Assembly (NCBI RefSeq): GCF_000243215.1
Contig: NZ_JH594596.1
Span: 1,523,444-1,587,443, forward strand
DNA length: 64,000 nucleotides
Source of the DNA: Odoribacter laneus YIT 12061
GTDB lineage: Bacteria; Bacteroidota; Bacteroidia; Bacteroidales; Marinifilaceae
Direction: 5' to 3'
Both the position numbers and the translations under genes were made by a program. Of the stretch, positions 31,417 to 40,227 are shown piece after piece. How positions within the stretch are numbered: position 1 is the first letter of the stretch; every line of letters begins with the position of its first letter. The notes under the pieces are model-generated. The model saw only the letters and a program-made list of their open reading frames with translations. It did no database searches and had not been told where the DNA came from.

Positions 31417-32400
31417 CTATCTAAACCCGATAATATGCCTTACGTCATGTATCGTTTTTTCGGCACTGGCTCTGGCCTTTTCCGCTCCTTCCGCAGCAAC
31501 CCGGTCCATATAAGCCACATCTTCTGAAATCGCCAATATCTTCTCCCGGATAGGAGTTGTAAAACGAATAATATCTTCTGCCAACTGTTTTTTCAAATCC
31601 CCGTAACGAATCTCACAGGCATTGTATTTTTCATTGAAATAATTATAAGTATCCGTCGAAGAAACAATCTGTAACATCCGGAATAAATTTTCAATGGGTT
31701 CCGGCTTTGCACTATTCGGAACAGTCGGCCCGCTATCCGTCACCGCTTTCATCACCTTCTTCCGGATCGTCGCCGCATCGTCAATCAAATAAATGGCATT
31801 TCCTTCCGATTTACCCATTTTCCCGGAACCGTCCAAGCCCGGCACTTTTATAGCCTCTCCTCCAAAAGAATAAGACTGAGGTTCTTTAAAAAATTCGACC
31901 CCATAAATCATATTAAAACGACGGGCAAACTTCCGGGCCATCTCCATATTTTGTTCCTGATCTTTTCCTACCGGTACTTTATCCGCTTTATGTATAATAA
32001 TATCTGCGGCCATCAACGTCGGATAAGTCAATAAACCTGCATTTACATTATCGGGTTGCTTCCGGGCCTTCTCTTTGAAAGAGGTGACACGCTCCAATTC
32101 CCCCAGATAAGCATTCATATTGAGGTATAAGTACAATTCCAATATTTCCTTTACATCACTTTGTACATATATAGCCGCTTTTTGCGGGTCAATGCCACAA
32201 GCCAGATACTCGGCCAGGATCTTACGTACATTCGTCGTCACATCTCCGGGATGAGGATGAGTGGTCAAAGAATGCCAGTCGGCAATAAAGAAAAAACACT
32301 TATATTCATCCTGTAACCTTAAAAAATTCTTAACTGCTCCGAAATAATTTCCCAAATGTAAATTCCCTGTGGGTCGGATTCCGCTTACTACTATCTCCAT
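31417..32400 (-). CDS. trpS: Tryptophanyl-tRNA synthetase
   Basis: 327 residues from ATG 32400 (MEIVVSGIRPTGNLHLGNYFG). The class I signatures are HLGNYFG (HIGH) and KMGKSEGN (KMSKS). The open frame extends another 74 codons upstream, but a clear promoter lies in that stretch, and known TrpS proteins begin as chosen. Length and motifs are normal. It charges tRNA-Trp in the cytoplasm. Confidence 0.97.
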   Translation of the reverse strand: MEIVVSGIRPTGNLHLGNYFGAVKNFLRLQDEYKCFFFIADWHSLTTHPHPGDVTTNVRKILAEYLACGIDPQKAAIYVQSDVKEILELYLYLNMNAYLGELERVTSFKEKARKQPDNVNAGLLTYPTLMAADIIIHKADKVPVGKDQEQNMEMARKFARRFNMIYGVEFFKEPQSYSFGGEAIKVPGLDGSGKMGKSEGNAIYLIDDAATIRKKVMKAVTDSGPTVPNSAKPEPIENLFRMLQIVSSTDTYNYFNEKYNACEIRYGDLKKQLAEDIIRFTTPIREKILAISEDVAYMDRVAAEGAEKARASAEKTIHDVRHIIGFR

Positions 32401-32427
32401 TTTAATACTTTTATACGAAATTGTGTA

Positions 32428-32435
32428 CAAAGATA
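32428..32435 (-). promoter_or_regulatory. -7 box of trpS
   Basis: TATCTTTG on the minus strand, an exact TAnnTTTG match, 28 bases before the trpS ATG. It shows that the longer reading frame is not translated. Confidence 0.55.
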
Positions 32436-32820
32436 ATCTAATTATTGTAATGACGATAATTTCTGATGACTGCCTCCTTGAGAAATTTAATAAGTTTACA
32501 AAGGGTTTTAAGACCATCCCCCCATAGACTGTGACAAAAGCCAAACAAACAACATCTATCAATAAAAAATAGTCTTTTTTAAAATAGTCAAGCCTCCTTT
32601 TCAGAAGCCAGAGAAGCCGCACCTAATTTTATCTGTTTCATATTTTTAGTCCGAAGTTTATTTCTTTTCCCCCGGTTTGCCAAACCTGTAAATACTTTTT
32701 CTTTCGATTCTCTATACATTTTTCTTATAAAAAGAATAAAAATTCAGTATTTTTTCAGCTATATTGCTCTCAAACAGTAAAAAAAATTAAAAAAATGTTA
32801 GGGTTATAGTCTTTTTTTCC

Positions 32821-32828
32821 TACATTTG
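32821..32828 (+). promoter_or_regulatory. -7 box of DUF3276 copy 2
   Basis: TACATTTG, an exact match to TAnnTTTG, 35 bases before the ATG at 32863. Confidence 0.55.
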
Positions 32829-32862
32829 AAGCGCTAAAGTCTAATTAAAATTTTGTGCAATA

Positions 32863-33207
32863 ATGGAAGGATACGAAAAGAAAGAAGGAATGGAAACGAA
32901 TGATCGGGAAGAAATCTATTCCAAAGCAGTGAGAGCAGGGAAAAGAACTTATTTTTTCGATGTAAAAGCTACTCGTAACAACGATTACTATCTAACAATT
33001 ACGGAAAGTAAAAAGAAATTTGACGACAACGGAACCCAAAATTTTGAAAAACATAAGATTTTCCTGTACAAGGAAGACTTTGATAAATTCAGCGAAGGGT
33101 TGGACGAAGTAGTAAATTATATTAAAGCTGCTATCGGCGGAGAAATCCCGACGAAAAGTACAGAAGCTCCCAAAAGCGAATTTGACGTAGATTTCGATCA
33201 GATCTGA
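32863..33207 (+). CDS. DUF3276 / PUR-alpha-like nucleic-acid-binding protein (copy 2)
   Basis: 114 residues. The core REEIYSKAVRAGKRTYFFDV, YYLTITESKKKFDD and KIFLYKEDFDKFSEGLDEVV matches copy 1 at 27844 closely, but this copy has an extra acidic tail ending DVDFDQI and a shorter N-terminus. The family binds single-stranded nucleic acid as a dimer. Own promoter; followed by a T-rich hairpin (TGCCTGGAATTTTTCAGGCA at 33231-33250, then TCTTTTTT) that should terminate it. Confidence 0.87.
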   Translation: MEGYEKKEGMETNDREEIYSKAVRAGKRTYFFDVKATRNNDYYLTITESKKKFDDNGTQNFEKHKIFLYKEDFDKFSEGLDEVVNYIKAAIGGEIPTKSTEAPKSEFDVDFDQI

Positions 33208-33230
33208 TACAAGAAAAACTTATAGAAAGA

Positions 33231-33258
33231 TGCCTGGAATTTTTCAGGCATCTTTTTT
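33231..33258 (+). terminator. Terminator after DUF3276 copy 2
   Basis: Arms TGCCTG and CAGGCA around AATTTTTC-like loop sequence, followed by TCTTTTTT. It overlaps the end of the convergent tcdA gene (stop at 33244). Confidence 0.75.
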
Positions 33259-33978
33259 ATAGTCTTCTCCCAGCAAATCCCGGATAACGACAGAGGCAAT
33301 AAAACATCCAAACAGAGGAGGCATGTAGGAAATCGTACCGACATTCGACTTTTTATTTTGGCTTTCGGTTAAAACAATAGCGGAGGGATCTGTAAATTCA
33401 GAAGAAAAAACCACCTTCACGCCCTTATAAACTCCTAATTTGTGTAAACGCTTGCGGAGCATACGAGCTAAATTACAATTATAACTCTTGGAGATATCCG
33501 CCACTTCAATTTTCGAGGGGTCCAGTTTTCCTCCCGATCCCATGGAACTCACTACAGGTAGACCTAAATGAACACTATGGTAAATCAGAAATATTTTAGG
33601 GGCCAGCGTATCGATAGCGTCCACTACATAATCGTAAGGAGCTGCTTTTAATACATCGATCATCTGCTCGTCCCGGATAAAATCGTTGATAATATGCAAT
33701 TTGATCTCCGGATGGATATCCCGGCAACGCCTGGCCATTAAATCGGCTTTCGGTTGCCCCAGCATACTGTCTAGCGCCAGCAATTGCCTGTTTTTATTTG
33801 TAACCTCTGTCACATCTCCGTCAATAAGCGTCATTTCTCCCACTCCCGCCCGGCATAACTGCTCAGCAGCATATGCTCCGACTCCTCCTAAACCTGCCAC
33901 CAGTACATGCGCCCTTTTCAATTTTTCTACACCTTCTTTTCCCAATAATAATTCCGTCCGGCTCAGCCATTCACTCAT
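33244..33978 (-). CDS. tcdA: tRNA threonylcarbamoyladenosine dehydratase (TcdA/CsdL)
   Basis: 244 residues from ATG 33978 (MSEWLSRTELLLG), the usual start; the frame is open to 34071 but the extra part has no similarity to the family. TcdA uses ATP to cyclise t6A37 of tRNA to ct6A. The E1-like fold shows VLVAGLGGVGAYAAEQLCRAG as nucleotide site (about residues 25-45), DGDVTEVTNKNRQ, and the DYVVDAIDTLAPK motif. There is no sulfur-carrier partner nearby, which fits TcdA rather than ThiF or MoeB. Confidence 0.92.
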   Translation of the reverse strand: MSEWLSRTELLLGKEGVEKLKRAHVLVAGLGGVGAYAAEQLCRAGVGEMTLIDGDVTEVTNKNRQLLALDSMLGQPKADLMARRCRDIHPEIKLHIINDFIRDEQMIDVLKAAPYDYVVDAIDTLAPKIFLIYHSVHLGLPVVSSMGSGGKLDPSKIEVADISKSYNCNLARMLRKRLHKLGVYKGVKVVFSSEFTDPSAIVLTESQNKKSNVGTISYMPPLFGCFIASVVIRDLLGEDYKKDA

Positions 33979-34030
33979 GAAATTTGTATTTAATGTTTGA
34001 TTATGCCCTTCACTATTCTCTATCCTTCTT

Positions 34031-34690
34031 CTAAACTTCCCTTCTCCCGAATACCTGCTGAAAATTTCCATATACTCCGGTCTTTAACTCTTCCAAGGAC
34101 ATCTCCCTTATCCGAGCAGTCTCTTCGTATACTTTTTCAAGCGGGAAATCCGAATCGTCCGTCTCTATAAAAAGCCGATTCCGGGGAATGAATGAAAGAA
34201 AACGGGAAATATTAGATTGTTCGATAAACACTTTTTTCCCCACGGAGATATAAAATCCGTGTTCCAAAAGTTGCCCTAAAATTTCTTTGTTATTGTTATA
34301 GCCGTGAATGATCCATGCTTGACGGGGATGAAACTTTTTATACAGCGCCAGTAATTCAGGATAAGCCCTCACACAATGGATAATCAGCGGTAAACCGTAT
34401 TTTTCCGACAACAGGATTTCCTGTTCCATCCATCTTATCTGTATTTCCATAGTAACTTCTGAATTCCGGTCCAGACCGGCTTCTCCTATAGCAACAATTC
34501 TACTTTCCCGGGCAAAAACTTCCAGTTGTACGATTTGTTCTTCCCCCCGGATATACAAAGGATGCAGGCCATAGGAACACAATTCCCCCTCCCGGCTTTC
34601 TTTTCCGTCGCTGATATCCAATATATAAATCTCTCCTTCCCGGCGATGGGTATGTATATTTACAAAAGCCTCCCCTCTTTCTTTCCACAT
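34031..34690 (-). CDS. TatD-family metal-dependent hydrolase
   Basis: 219 residues, shorter than the 260 typical of TatD deoxyribonucleases. The first metal motif is NIHTHR, with LCSYGLHPLYI, AIGEAGLDRN (the catalytic Glu region), LIIHCVRAY and IIHGY following, and the last metal motif FIETDDSDF with Asp. The family includes 3'-5' exonucleases and other amidohydrolases. The gene lies one base after the cysteine desulfidase start side (34692) and 52 bases before tcdA, all on one strand, so a three-gene operon is likely. Confidence 0.88.
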   Translation of the reverse strand: MWKERGEAFVNIHTHRREGEIYILDISDGKESREGELCSYGLHPLYIRGEEQIVQLEVFARESRIVAIGEAGLDRNSEVTMEIQIRWMEQEILLSEKYGLPLIIHCVRAYPELLALYKKFHPRQAWIIHGYNNNKEILGQLLEHGFYISVGKKVFIEQSNISRFLSFIPRNRLFIETDDSDFPLEKVYEETARIREMSLEELKTGVYGNFQQVFGRREV

Positions 34691-34691
34691 T

Positions 34692-35984
34692 TTAATTCTT
34701 CCCTTCTTTCTGTGTCATAATTTCCAATATCGTCCGATCCGTTTGTTCCATACCCGCCGTACCAATCAGACCGACATTCCGGATGGTTTTCTCGATATCG
34801 TCTTCAATAATACCGTCGTTATTCGTCTTTATTCCCCGCATAGACAATAATGCTGCCTGTACAGCTGCCGATACACCGGAATATACTTTCAGAGCACATC
34901 CCTGTTTAGCACCGTCACACATCATCCCTGTCAGATTTGAACACATGGTTTTGATGGTATTGACCACCTGTTCGTAATTTCCGCCCATCAAATAAGTGAT
35001 TGCTGAGGCAGAACCCGTACCAGCAATTAAAATCCCGCACAAAGCCGACAAATGCCCCAGATAATAATGAATATGAGCAGCAATCAGGTTACTCAACGCC
35101 AACGCCCGGGCCAATTGCTCCCGGGAAGAACCAAAACGCTCGGCAGCCACTACTACCGGCAATATAACGGTTATCCCCTGATTTCCGCTCCCGGAATTGG
35201 TCATAACAGGCTTTTCGCAACCGTCCATACGGGCGTCCGAAGCGGCCGTTGCCCATATCAAGGCATTATTCAACAAATCATCTTCCAACAATCCCTTTTC
35301 TATATTTTCTTTTAAAGTCCTCCCGATCTGCAGACCATAAGCGGCTTTTAAGCCCTCCGCCGAAATAGCCTTATTCATTTCAGCCCCTTGTAAAACAAAT
35401 TCGATTTTCTCCAAAGCGATTTCGTGAATAAATGTCCAAATCCGGGCGATACTCAATTCCGGGCGATCTTTTTTGTCCTGACAAAGCAGAGAATATTCTT
35501 TCCGGAACAAAATCTCCCCGTTCTTTTCCACCCACACAATATTGGTATGAGCATGTACAATGACCGTCCGAACTACCTCTTTTCCTTTTCGGGCAATAGC
35601 TTCAGCATACAATTTATCCGGGGCGTCCTGCTTCATTTTTACTCTCACCTTTTGTGCCTCTACCAAACACCGGGCTTTTTCTAAATTATCTTCTTCCGAT
35701 ACGTCCTTCAACACTTCCAAACCGTATTCGCTTCTCCCACACACAGCACCCAAAGCTGCCGCAATCGGCAGTCCCGTCATCCCCGTCCCGGGAATCCCCA
35801 CTCCCATTCCATTTTTGTAAATATTTCCACTTACCCATACTTCCAATTCTTCCGGTATGTCGCCCAATTCTTCCCGACAACGGGCACAAGCTAATGCACA
35901 GGCTACGGGCTCGGTGCATCCTAAAGCAGGAACAGCCTCCTGTCTTAAAATTTCAATAATCTGTTCATCTGTAACCTGACACAT
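34692..35984 (-). CDS. L-cysteine desulfidase (CyuA/UPF0597 family)
   Basis: 430 residues from ATG 35984 (MCQVTDEQIIEILRQE). The family is an iron-sulfur, PLP-independent lyase related to serine dehydratase that splits L-cysteine to pyruvate, ammonia and sulfide. Cysteines of the cluster and active site are visible in VPALGCTEPVACALA, DGCEKPVMTNSGSGNQG and TMCSNLTGMMCDGAKQGC. The promoter box at 36022-36015 overlaps the longer frame start (36017), so the later ATG is used. Activity as cysteine desulfidase rather than serine dehydratase is inferred from the family. Confidence 0.87.
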   Translation of the reverse strand: MCQVTDEQIIEILRQEAVPALGCTEPVACALACARCREELGDIPEELEVWVSGNIYKNGMGVGIPGTGMTGLPIAAALGAVCGRSEYGLEVLKDVSEEDNLEKARCLVEAQKVRVKMKQDAPDKLYAEAIARKGKEVVRTVIVHAHTNIVWVEKNGEILFRKEYSLLCQDKKDRPELSIARIWTFIHEIALEKIEFVLQGAEMNKAISAEGLKAAYGLQIGRTLKENIEKGLLEDDLLNNALIWATAASDARMDGCEKPVMTNSGSGNQGITVILPVVVAAERFGSSREQLARALALSNLIAAHIHYYLGHLSALCGILIAGTGSASAITYLMGGNYEQVVNTIKTMCSNLTGMMCDGAKQGCALKVYSGVSAAVQAALLSMRGIKTNNDGIIEDDIEKTIRNVGLIGTAGMEQTDRTILEIMTQKEGKN

Positions 35985-36014
35985 CTCTTTTATCCTTTTT
36001 GTTATTAGATGTAA

Positions 36015-36022
36015 CAAATTTA
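36015..36022 (-). promoter_or_regulatory. -7 box of the cysteine desulfidase operon
   Basis: TAAATTTG on the minus strand, an exact TAnnTTTG box, 30 bases before the ATG at 35984. Confidence 0.5.
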
Positions 36023-36386
36023 TTCGTTTTTGTTATAATTCTACCGAGCCCATTCAATATTAACTTTTTTTTACACATTAAATAAAAGAAACCGCCCCCA
36101 CGCTTGTTCAGTAAGGTATCAAAACCATTAAGGTCTAAAAGATTTTCTCCTACAAATGAATGGGGTTTTAAATCTGATCAGCATAATCTTCTTTTGGCTG
36201 GCAAACTTACGATTCTGATAAACAGAGGGAAGTCAAGGAATTTTTATCCCCTCAATCCGCATAAGGCGAACCTGCTCCTGGAAAGGAATGCTCCTCATTC
36301 CTCCCCAGACACCTTTACCTTTTTAGAAAACCCCTTTGGACATTTTACTTTATTTTTCTATCTTCGTCGCAAATTACCCGATACCT
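36023..36386. other. Divergent intergenic region before the SPOR gene
   Basis: About 360 bases. One frame (36104-36394, TTG start) is open on the plus strand but has no recognisable similarity or sensible composition; I take it as noise. No structured RNA was recognised. TATCTTCG at 36359 may be the -7 box of the SPOR gene. Confidence 0.45.
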
Positions 36387-36944
36387 ATGTATAAATTTAT
36401 TTTCATTCTCTTTCTTTTTTCGGGAAGTCTGGCGGCACAAATCGTTGAACCGGAAACGACAGACACCCTTCAGGTAGAAATTTTACCCGATATCTTTGAA
36501 AAATTAGCTCTTGTCGAAGACAATGGAGGGAAGGTTGAAATAAAAGAAAATGCTCCTGTAAACGAATTGACACGTATTCATATTCAGCAAAACCGCCAGC
36601 AAAAGACAGCAGCCGGTTACAGGATACAAATCTTTTCGGGTAGTTCGTACGACTATACAGTAGAACGGCTCCAACAAATGAAAACAGATTTTGAAACGGA
36701 ATTCCCGGATATACCTGTATACCTCAACTATTTCGATCCCGACTTTAAAATCCGGGCCGGGAATTTTCGTTCCCGTCTGGAATGTATTCCGGTTTTAAAG
36801 CGTATCCGTTCCAAATACCCTGCCTGTTATCCGGTAAAAACAGATATCCCGATTCAGGATCTGAAAAAACTTTCCCAACCTCAAACAGAAGAAACAGAGG
36901 AATTGGAAGAAGAAAGTTCGTCCGACCCAAACCAGATATTCTGA
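36387..36944 (+). CDS. Secreted SPOR-domain protein
   Basis: 185 residues from ATG 36387. A signal peptide (MYKFIFILFLFSGSLAAQ) is followed by a linker and a SPOR domain (about residues 75-160) starting AAGYRIQIFSGSS and including the NFRSRLECIPVLKRI helix. SPOR domains bind denuded peptidoglycan glycans at division sites. The C-terminus is a Glu- and Ser-rich tail. Its last 64 bases overlap the 3' end of the convergent GSCFA gene. Confidence 0.88.
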   Translation: MYKFIFILFLFSGSLAAQIVEPETTDTLQVEILPDIFEKLALVEDNGGKVEIKENAPVNELTRIHIQQNRQQKTAAGYRIQIFSGSSYDYTVERLQQMKTDFETEFPDIPVYLNYFDPDFKIRAGNFRSRLECIPVLKRIRSKYPACYPVKTDIPIQDLKKLSQPQTEETEELEEESSSDPNQIF

Positions 36945-37873
36945 TTTTCTTTTTTTAAAGCTTGTATTTCTTCCGATAAGCGTTTTTTAAAATTCAAATA
37001 TTCAGCTGATTCAGCCAGGAAGGGCCGGTGCGCCAAACTTTTGTTCAGCTTGTCAATCCGACGCATTAAATCGTAAATTCGTGGTGCAATCCAGGTATCC
37101 CGGAATTTTTCCCAAATGTATTCTATGGCTACAGAAGAAGGATGCAACATATCATCTGCATAAAAACGATAATCCCGCAACTCATCCATAAGAATTTCAT
37201 AAGCAGGAAAATAATAAGTCTGCGGTACATACCGACACAATGCTTCCGTCGCCAGCAATAAAATAGCTTTACTCACCTGATTAGCATGCGCTCCATCTTT
37301 CCAATGCCGTATCGGACTGACTGTAAATATTACTTTTAAACGCGGATTTCTTTCCCTAAGGCCAGCCAGCAAAGGTTGATAGAGCTGTACAATCTCCTCT
37401 GCAGAAAGCCGGAAGCGTTCAAAATCCGTTCCCGGAAACTTATGGCAATTTGAAACAATTATTCCGGTGGCCCGATGCCTGTATACCCAAGCCGTTCCAA
37501 ACGTGATCAAAAGATAGTCTGTCTGTTTTAAAAAAGCTGCTGCCTGGGCCAAATGGGTATTTATGCCCTGTAAACACTCCTCCTTCCCCAAAGCAGCAAA
37601 ACTGCCGTGATGATAGAAACTCACCCATTTCCCTTGATTTTCCCACAAATCCTTTTCCGTAAAACGACGTCCTTCCTTCAACATTTTCAACACATTTGCC
37701 ACCGACAAAGGATTATAGACAATCCCACAAGGATTTATCTCTGTCCTGAAACGGAAGTATTTCAGTTTCTGTCCGATATTTTCAGTAAAACACGATCCCA
37801 TCAACAGCATCGAATTGTCGTAATCCAGTTGACAAGCAGAAGGTTCACATTTCACAAACGTCCGAAATTCCAT
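36881..37873 (-). CDS. GSCFA-domain protein (GDSL/SGNH-like hydrolase)
   Basis: 330 residues from ATG 37873 (MEFRTFVKCEPS). The name-giving motif is LLMGSCFTENIG near residue 25, followed by NPCGIVYNPLSV, LLITFGTAWVY, the VSPIRHWKDGAH motif and DDMLHPSSVAIEYIW, all typical of the GSCFA family, which is common in Bacteroidota and thought to be an SGNH-like esterase. Substrate unknown. The last 21 codons run antisense to the end of the SPOR gene; both C-terminal tails there are low complexity. Confidence 0.88.
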   Translation of the reverse strand: MEFRTFVKCEPSACQLDYDNSMLLMGSCFTENIGQKLKYFRFRTEINPCGIVYNPLSVANVLKMLKEGRRFTEKDLWENQGKWVSFYHHGSFAALGKEECLQGINTHLAQAAAFLKQTDYLLITFGTAWVYRHRATGIIVSNCHKFPGTDFERFRLSAEEIVQLYQPLLAGLRERNPRLKVIFTVSPIRHWKDGAHANQVSKAILLLATEALCRYVPQTYYFPAYEILMDELRDYRFYADDMLHPSSVAIEYIWEKFRDTWIAPRIYDLMRRIDKLNKSLAHRPFLAESAEYLNFKKRLSEEIQALKKENQNIWFGSDELSSSNSSVSSV

Positions 37874-37972
37874 CTTTTTTCTTTTAAAAAAGAAAGCCGC
37901 AAAAGCACTATCTTCAGCTACTTTCCCGGCTTTCTCCAAACAAAGATATGAAAAAACTCCTGATCCCTTTTT

Positions 37973-39463
37973 CTAATTCCGGGCTTTTATCGATTGAAGT
38001 TTTTCTGTCATTTCTCTTACTTTTTCCGGATATTCGGAAGCCAAATTGTGCTGTTGTGCTATATCTTCTTTCAAATTGTAAAGTCTGGCCTCTACGATTT
38101 CACCTCTGCGGGTAGTGTATTCCGGTATACACGCCCAGTCACCTTCTTTCAGCCATAAATCTATTCCATAGCCTTCCAATACCAGATTTTTTCTTCCCTC
38201 AGGAGATTTACCCAATAAAGCATCGATCTGATTCTCTCCATCTTTTACCTCATAGGAAGTATTCAATAAAGCAGCAAAAGAAGGGCAAAAATCGACCTGA
38301 CAAATCAAGGCATCAGAAGTCGTACCGGCTTCTATTTTACCCGGCCAACGGACAATCATCGGGATCCGGGCTCCTCCTTCATAAGGATCACATTTCCATC
38401 CCCGGAAAGGACCAGCCGGTTTGTGATTTCCATTCATTTCCTCTGCCATATCCTGATAACCGTCGTCTAAAACCGGTCCGTTATCACTCGTAAAAATAAC
38501 AATGGTATTCTCTGTCAGATTCAGTTCATCCAGATAGTTCAAAAATTCGCTTACACAATAATCAGCCTCTAATATGACATCCCCGCGAGGTCCTAGCTTG
38601 GATTTACCCGCAAACATAGCATTCGGTAAACGGGGAACATGCGGTTGGTGCAAAGCATAGTATAAAAAGAAAGGCTGCTGTTGATGTGCCTTCACATATT
38701 CCTTTGCTTCATCTAAAAAGACTTTATACATTTCTTCATCCACCCACAGTGCCGATTTTCCACCTTTCATGTAACCGATACGGGGAATCCCGTTTGTAAT
38801 CGACATATTATGTCCCAAGCTCGGATGCATCCGGAGCAATTCCGGGTTATCTTTTCCTGTCGGCTCCCCGGGAAAATTGTGTTTGTAGCTCACTTCTATC
38901 GGGTCGTTGGGATCCAGATTCACAACCCGGCCATTTTTTACATATACCGTAGGCACCCGGTCGTTCGTCGCCGCCATGATATACGAATAATCAAATCCGA
39001 TCTGATTCGGGGAAGGCGTAATCGGTTCATTCCAATTTACATTTCCGTTCCCTAAGCCCAAATGCCATTTACCTACTACTCCTGTAGCATAACCGGCCTG
39101 CTTCAGCATCTTGGGGAATGTAGGCATATCCTCTTTAATCAGCATAGGAGCATCTCCTGGCAATATGGCAGCTCCTACCCGCCAGGGATACATCCCGGTC
39201 AACATGGCAAAGCGACTCGGAGTACTCGTAGCAGAAGTACAATGCCCATTCATCTGCCTCAAACCTTCCCGGGCCAAACGGTCGATTCCCGGCGTTTGTA
39301 TTTCCGTAGCTCCGTAACAACTGATATCCCCATACCCCAGATCATCCGCCATGATAACGACAATGTTCGGTAATTTTTCCGTCTTTTTGGCATTTCCTCC
39401 ACACCCCGCTATTAAAGCAGCTAAAGGCAATGCTCCAAGTCGTAATAAATCAGTATTTTTCAT
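37973..39463 (-). CDS. Sulfatase lipoprotein, serine type (S1 family)
   Basis: 496 residues from ATG 39463; an earlier ATG at 39478 adds five residues. A lipobox LIAGC (Cys 21) predicts a lipoprotein. The metal site VIMADDLGYGD is at about residue 41 and the activation site is S-T-P-S-R with Ser 80 as the residue converted to formylglycine. Because it is Ser, not Cys, it needs an anaerobic radical SAM sulfatase-maturing enzyme, encoded elsewhere. The rest (GKWHLG, FTSDNGP, GGARIPMIVRWPG) is typical of arylsulfatase A-like S1 enzymes that remove sulfate from host or dietary glycans. No glycosidase neighbour. Confidence 0.94.
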   Translation of the reverse strand: MKNTDLLRLGALPLAALIAGCGGNAKKTEKLPNIVVIMADDLGYGDISCYGATEIQTPGIDRLAREGLRQMNGHCTSATSTPSRFAMLTGMYPWRVGAAILPGDAPMLIKEDMPTFPKMLKQAGYATGVVGKWHLGLGNGNVNWNEPITPSPNQIGFDYSYIMAATNDRVPTVYVKNGRVVNLDPNDPIEVSYKHNFPGEPTGKDNPELLRMHPSLGHNMSITNGIPRIGYMKGGKSALWVDEEMYKVFLDEAKEYVKAHQQQPFFLYYALHQPHVPRLPNAMFAGKSKLGPRGDVILEADYCVSEFLNYLDELNLTENTIVIFTSDNGPVLDDGYQDMAEEMNGNHKPAGPFRGWKCDPYEGGARIPMIVRWPGKIEAGTTSDALICQVDFCPSFAALLNTSYEVKDGENQIDALLGKSPEGRKNLVLEGYGIDLWLKEGDWACIPEYTTRRGEIVEARLYNLKEDIAQQHNLASEYPEKVREMTEKLQSIKARN

Positions 39464-39638
39464 AGGATTCCTTTTCATTCAAGTAAATCTAAATATTTTT
39501 AATATAGTCGTGAATTATTTGTAAAAATAGTCATAAAGTGAATCCTGTACAAATAATTTACTAATTTTTATTCAATTGTTTTAAAATTCGTTTTTATTTT
39601 TCCCTGTCCCCTTTTCTTTTGAATTCAGCATTTTTGAT

Positions 39639-39646
39639 TATTTTTG
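39639..39646 (+). promoter_or_regulatory. -7 box of mntP
   Basis: TATTTTTG, an exact match, 18 bases before the ATG at 39665. TTTG at 39618-39621 may be the -33 element, at a short spacing. Confidence 0.45.
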
Positions 39647-39664
39647 TATACTCAACTGTATGTC

Positions 39665-40222
39665 ATGGGATACGCGACGATTATTTTAATTGCACTAGGT
39701 CTTTCGATGGACAGCCTGGCTGTTTGCATCAGTGGCGGAATTTTTATGAAAAAATTCTGCATCCGGAAGTCTTTGAAAATGGCATTTATTATGGGAGGAT
39801 TTCAAGGAGGGATGACTTTACTGGGCTGGGCTTTAGGCATTAATTTCAGCAAATACATTTCCGATTACGATCATTGGATTGCTTTTTTACTCCTCTCTTA
39901 TCTGGGAGGTAAAATGATTTACGAATCTTTTAAAGCGGAAAGTTCTTCCTTTTCTTCTTTATCCGATAAAACCTTATTGACTCTGGGAGTAGCTACGAGT
40001 ATCGACGCCCTGGCTGTTGGTATCAGTTTCGCATTTCTGAAAACAGGTATTTTCCTGCCGGTGCTGATCATTGCTTTTATTACATTCATTTTATCCCTGT
40101 CCGGAGTATGCTGCGGTTTTCATTTTGGAAAGATAAAATGGGTAAATGTAGAATTTATCGGTGGACTTATTCTGATGGGAATCGGGCTGAAAATTTTATT
40201 GGAACATACACTGGCTTGCTGA
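39665..40222 (+). CDS. mntP: Manganese efflux pump MntP family
   Basis: 185 residues, six membrane helices, the usual MntP size. The two repeats carry the signature aspartates: ALGLSMDSLAVCISGG near the N-terminus and GVATSIDALAVGISFAF in the second half. MntP exports Mn2+ across the inner membrane. The ATG 39665 is chosen by the promoter position and similarity to the family start. Convergent with the steroid operon. Confidence 0.93.
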   Translation: MGYATIILIALGLSMDSLAVCISGGIFMKKFCIRKSLKMAFIMGGFQGGMTLLGWALGINFSKYISDYDHWIAFLLLSYLGGKMIYESFKAESSSFSSLSDKTLLTLGVATSIDALAVGISFAFLKTGIFLPVLIIAFITFILSLSGVCCGFHFGKIKWVNVEFIGGLILMGIGLKILLEHTLAC

Positions 40223-40227
40223 AGGGT

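Larger units (their letters stand above)
32401..32862. other. Divergent intergenic region between trpS and DUF3276 copy 2
   Basis: About 460 AT-rich bases. Besides the two promoters, one on each strand, I see no open frame, repeat or RNA fold. Confidence 0.6.

Noticed and set aside
36104-36394. 96-codon frame upstream of the SPOR gene
   Set aside because: TTG start, no recognisable motif, runs into the start of a real gene in another frame.
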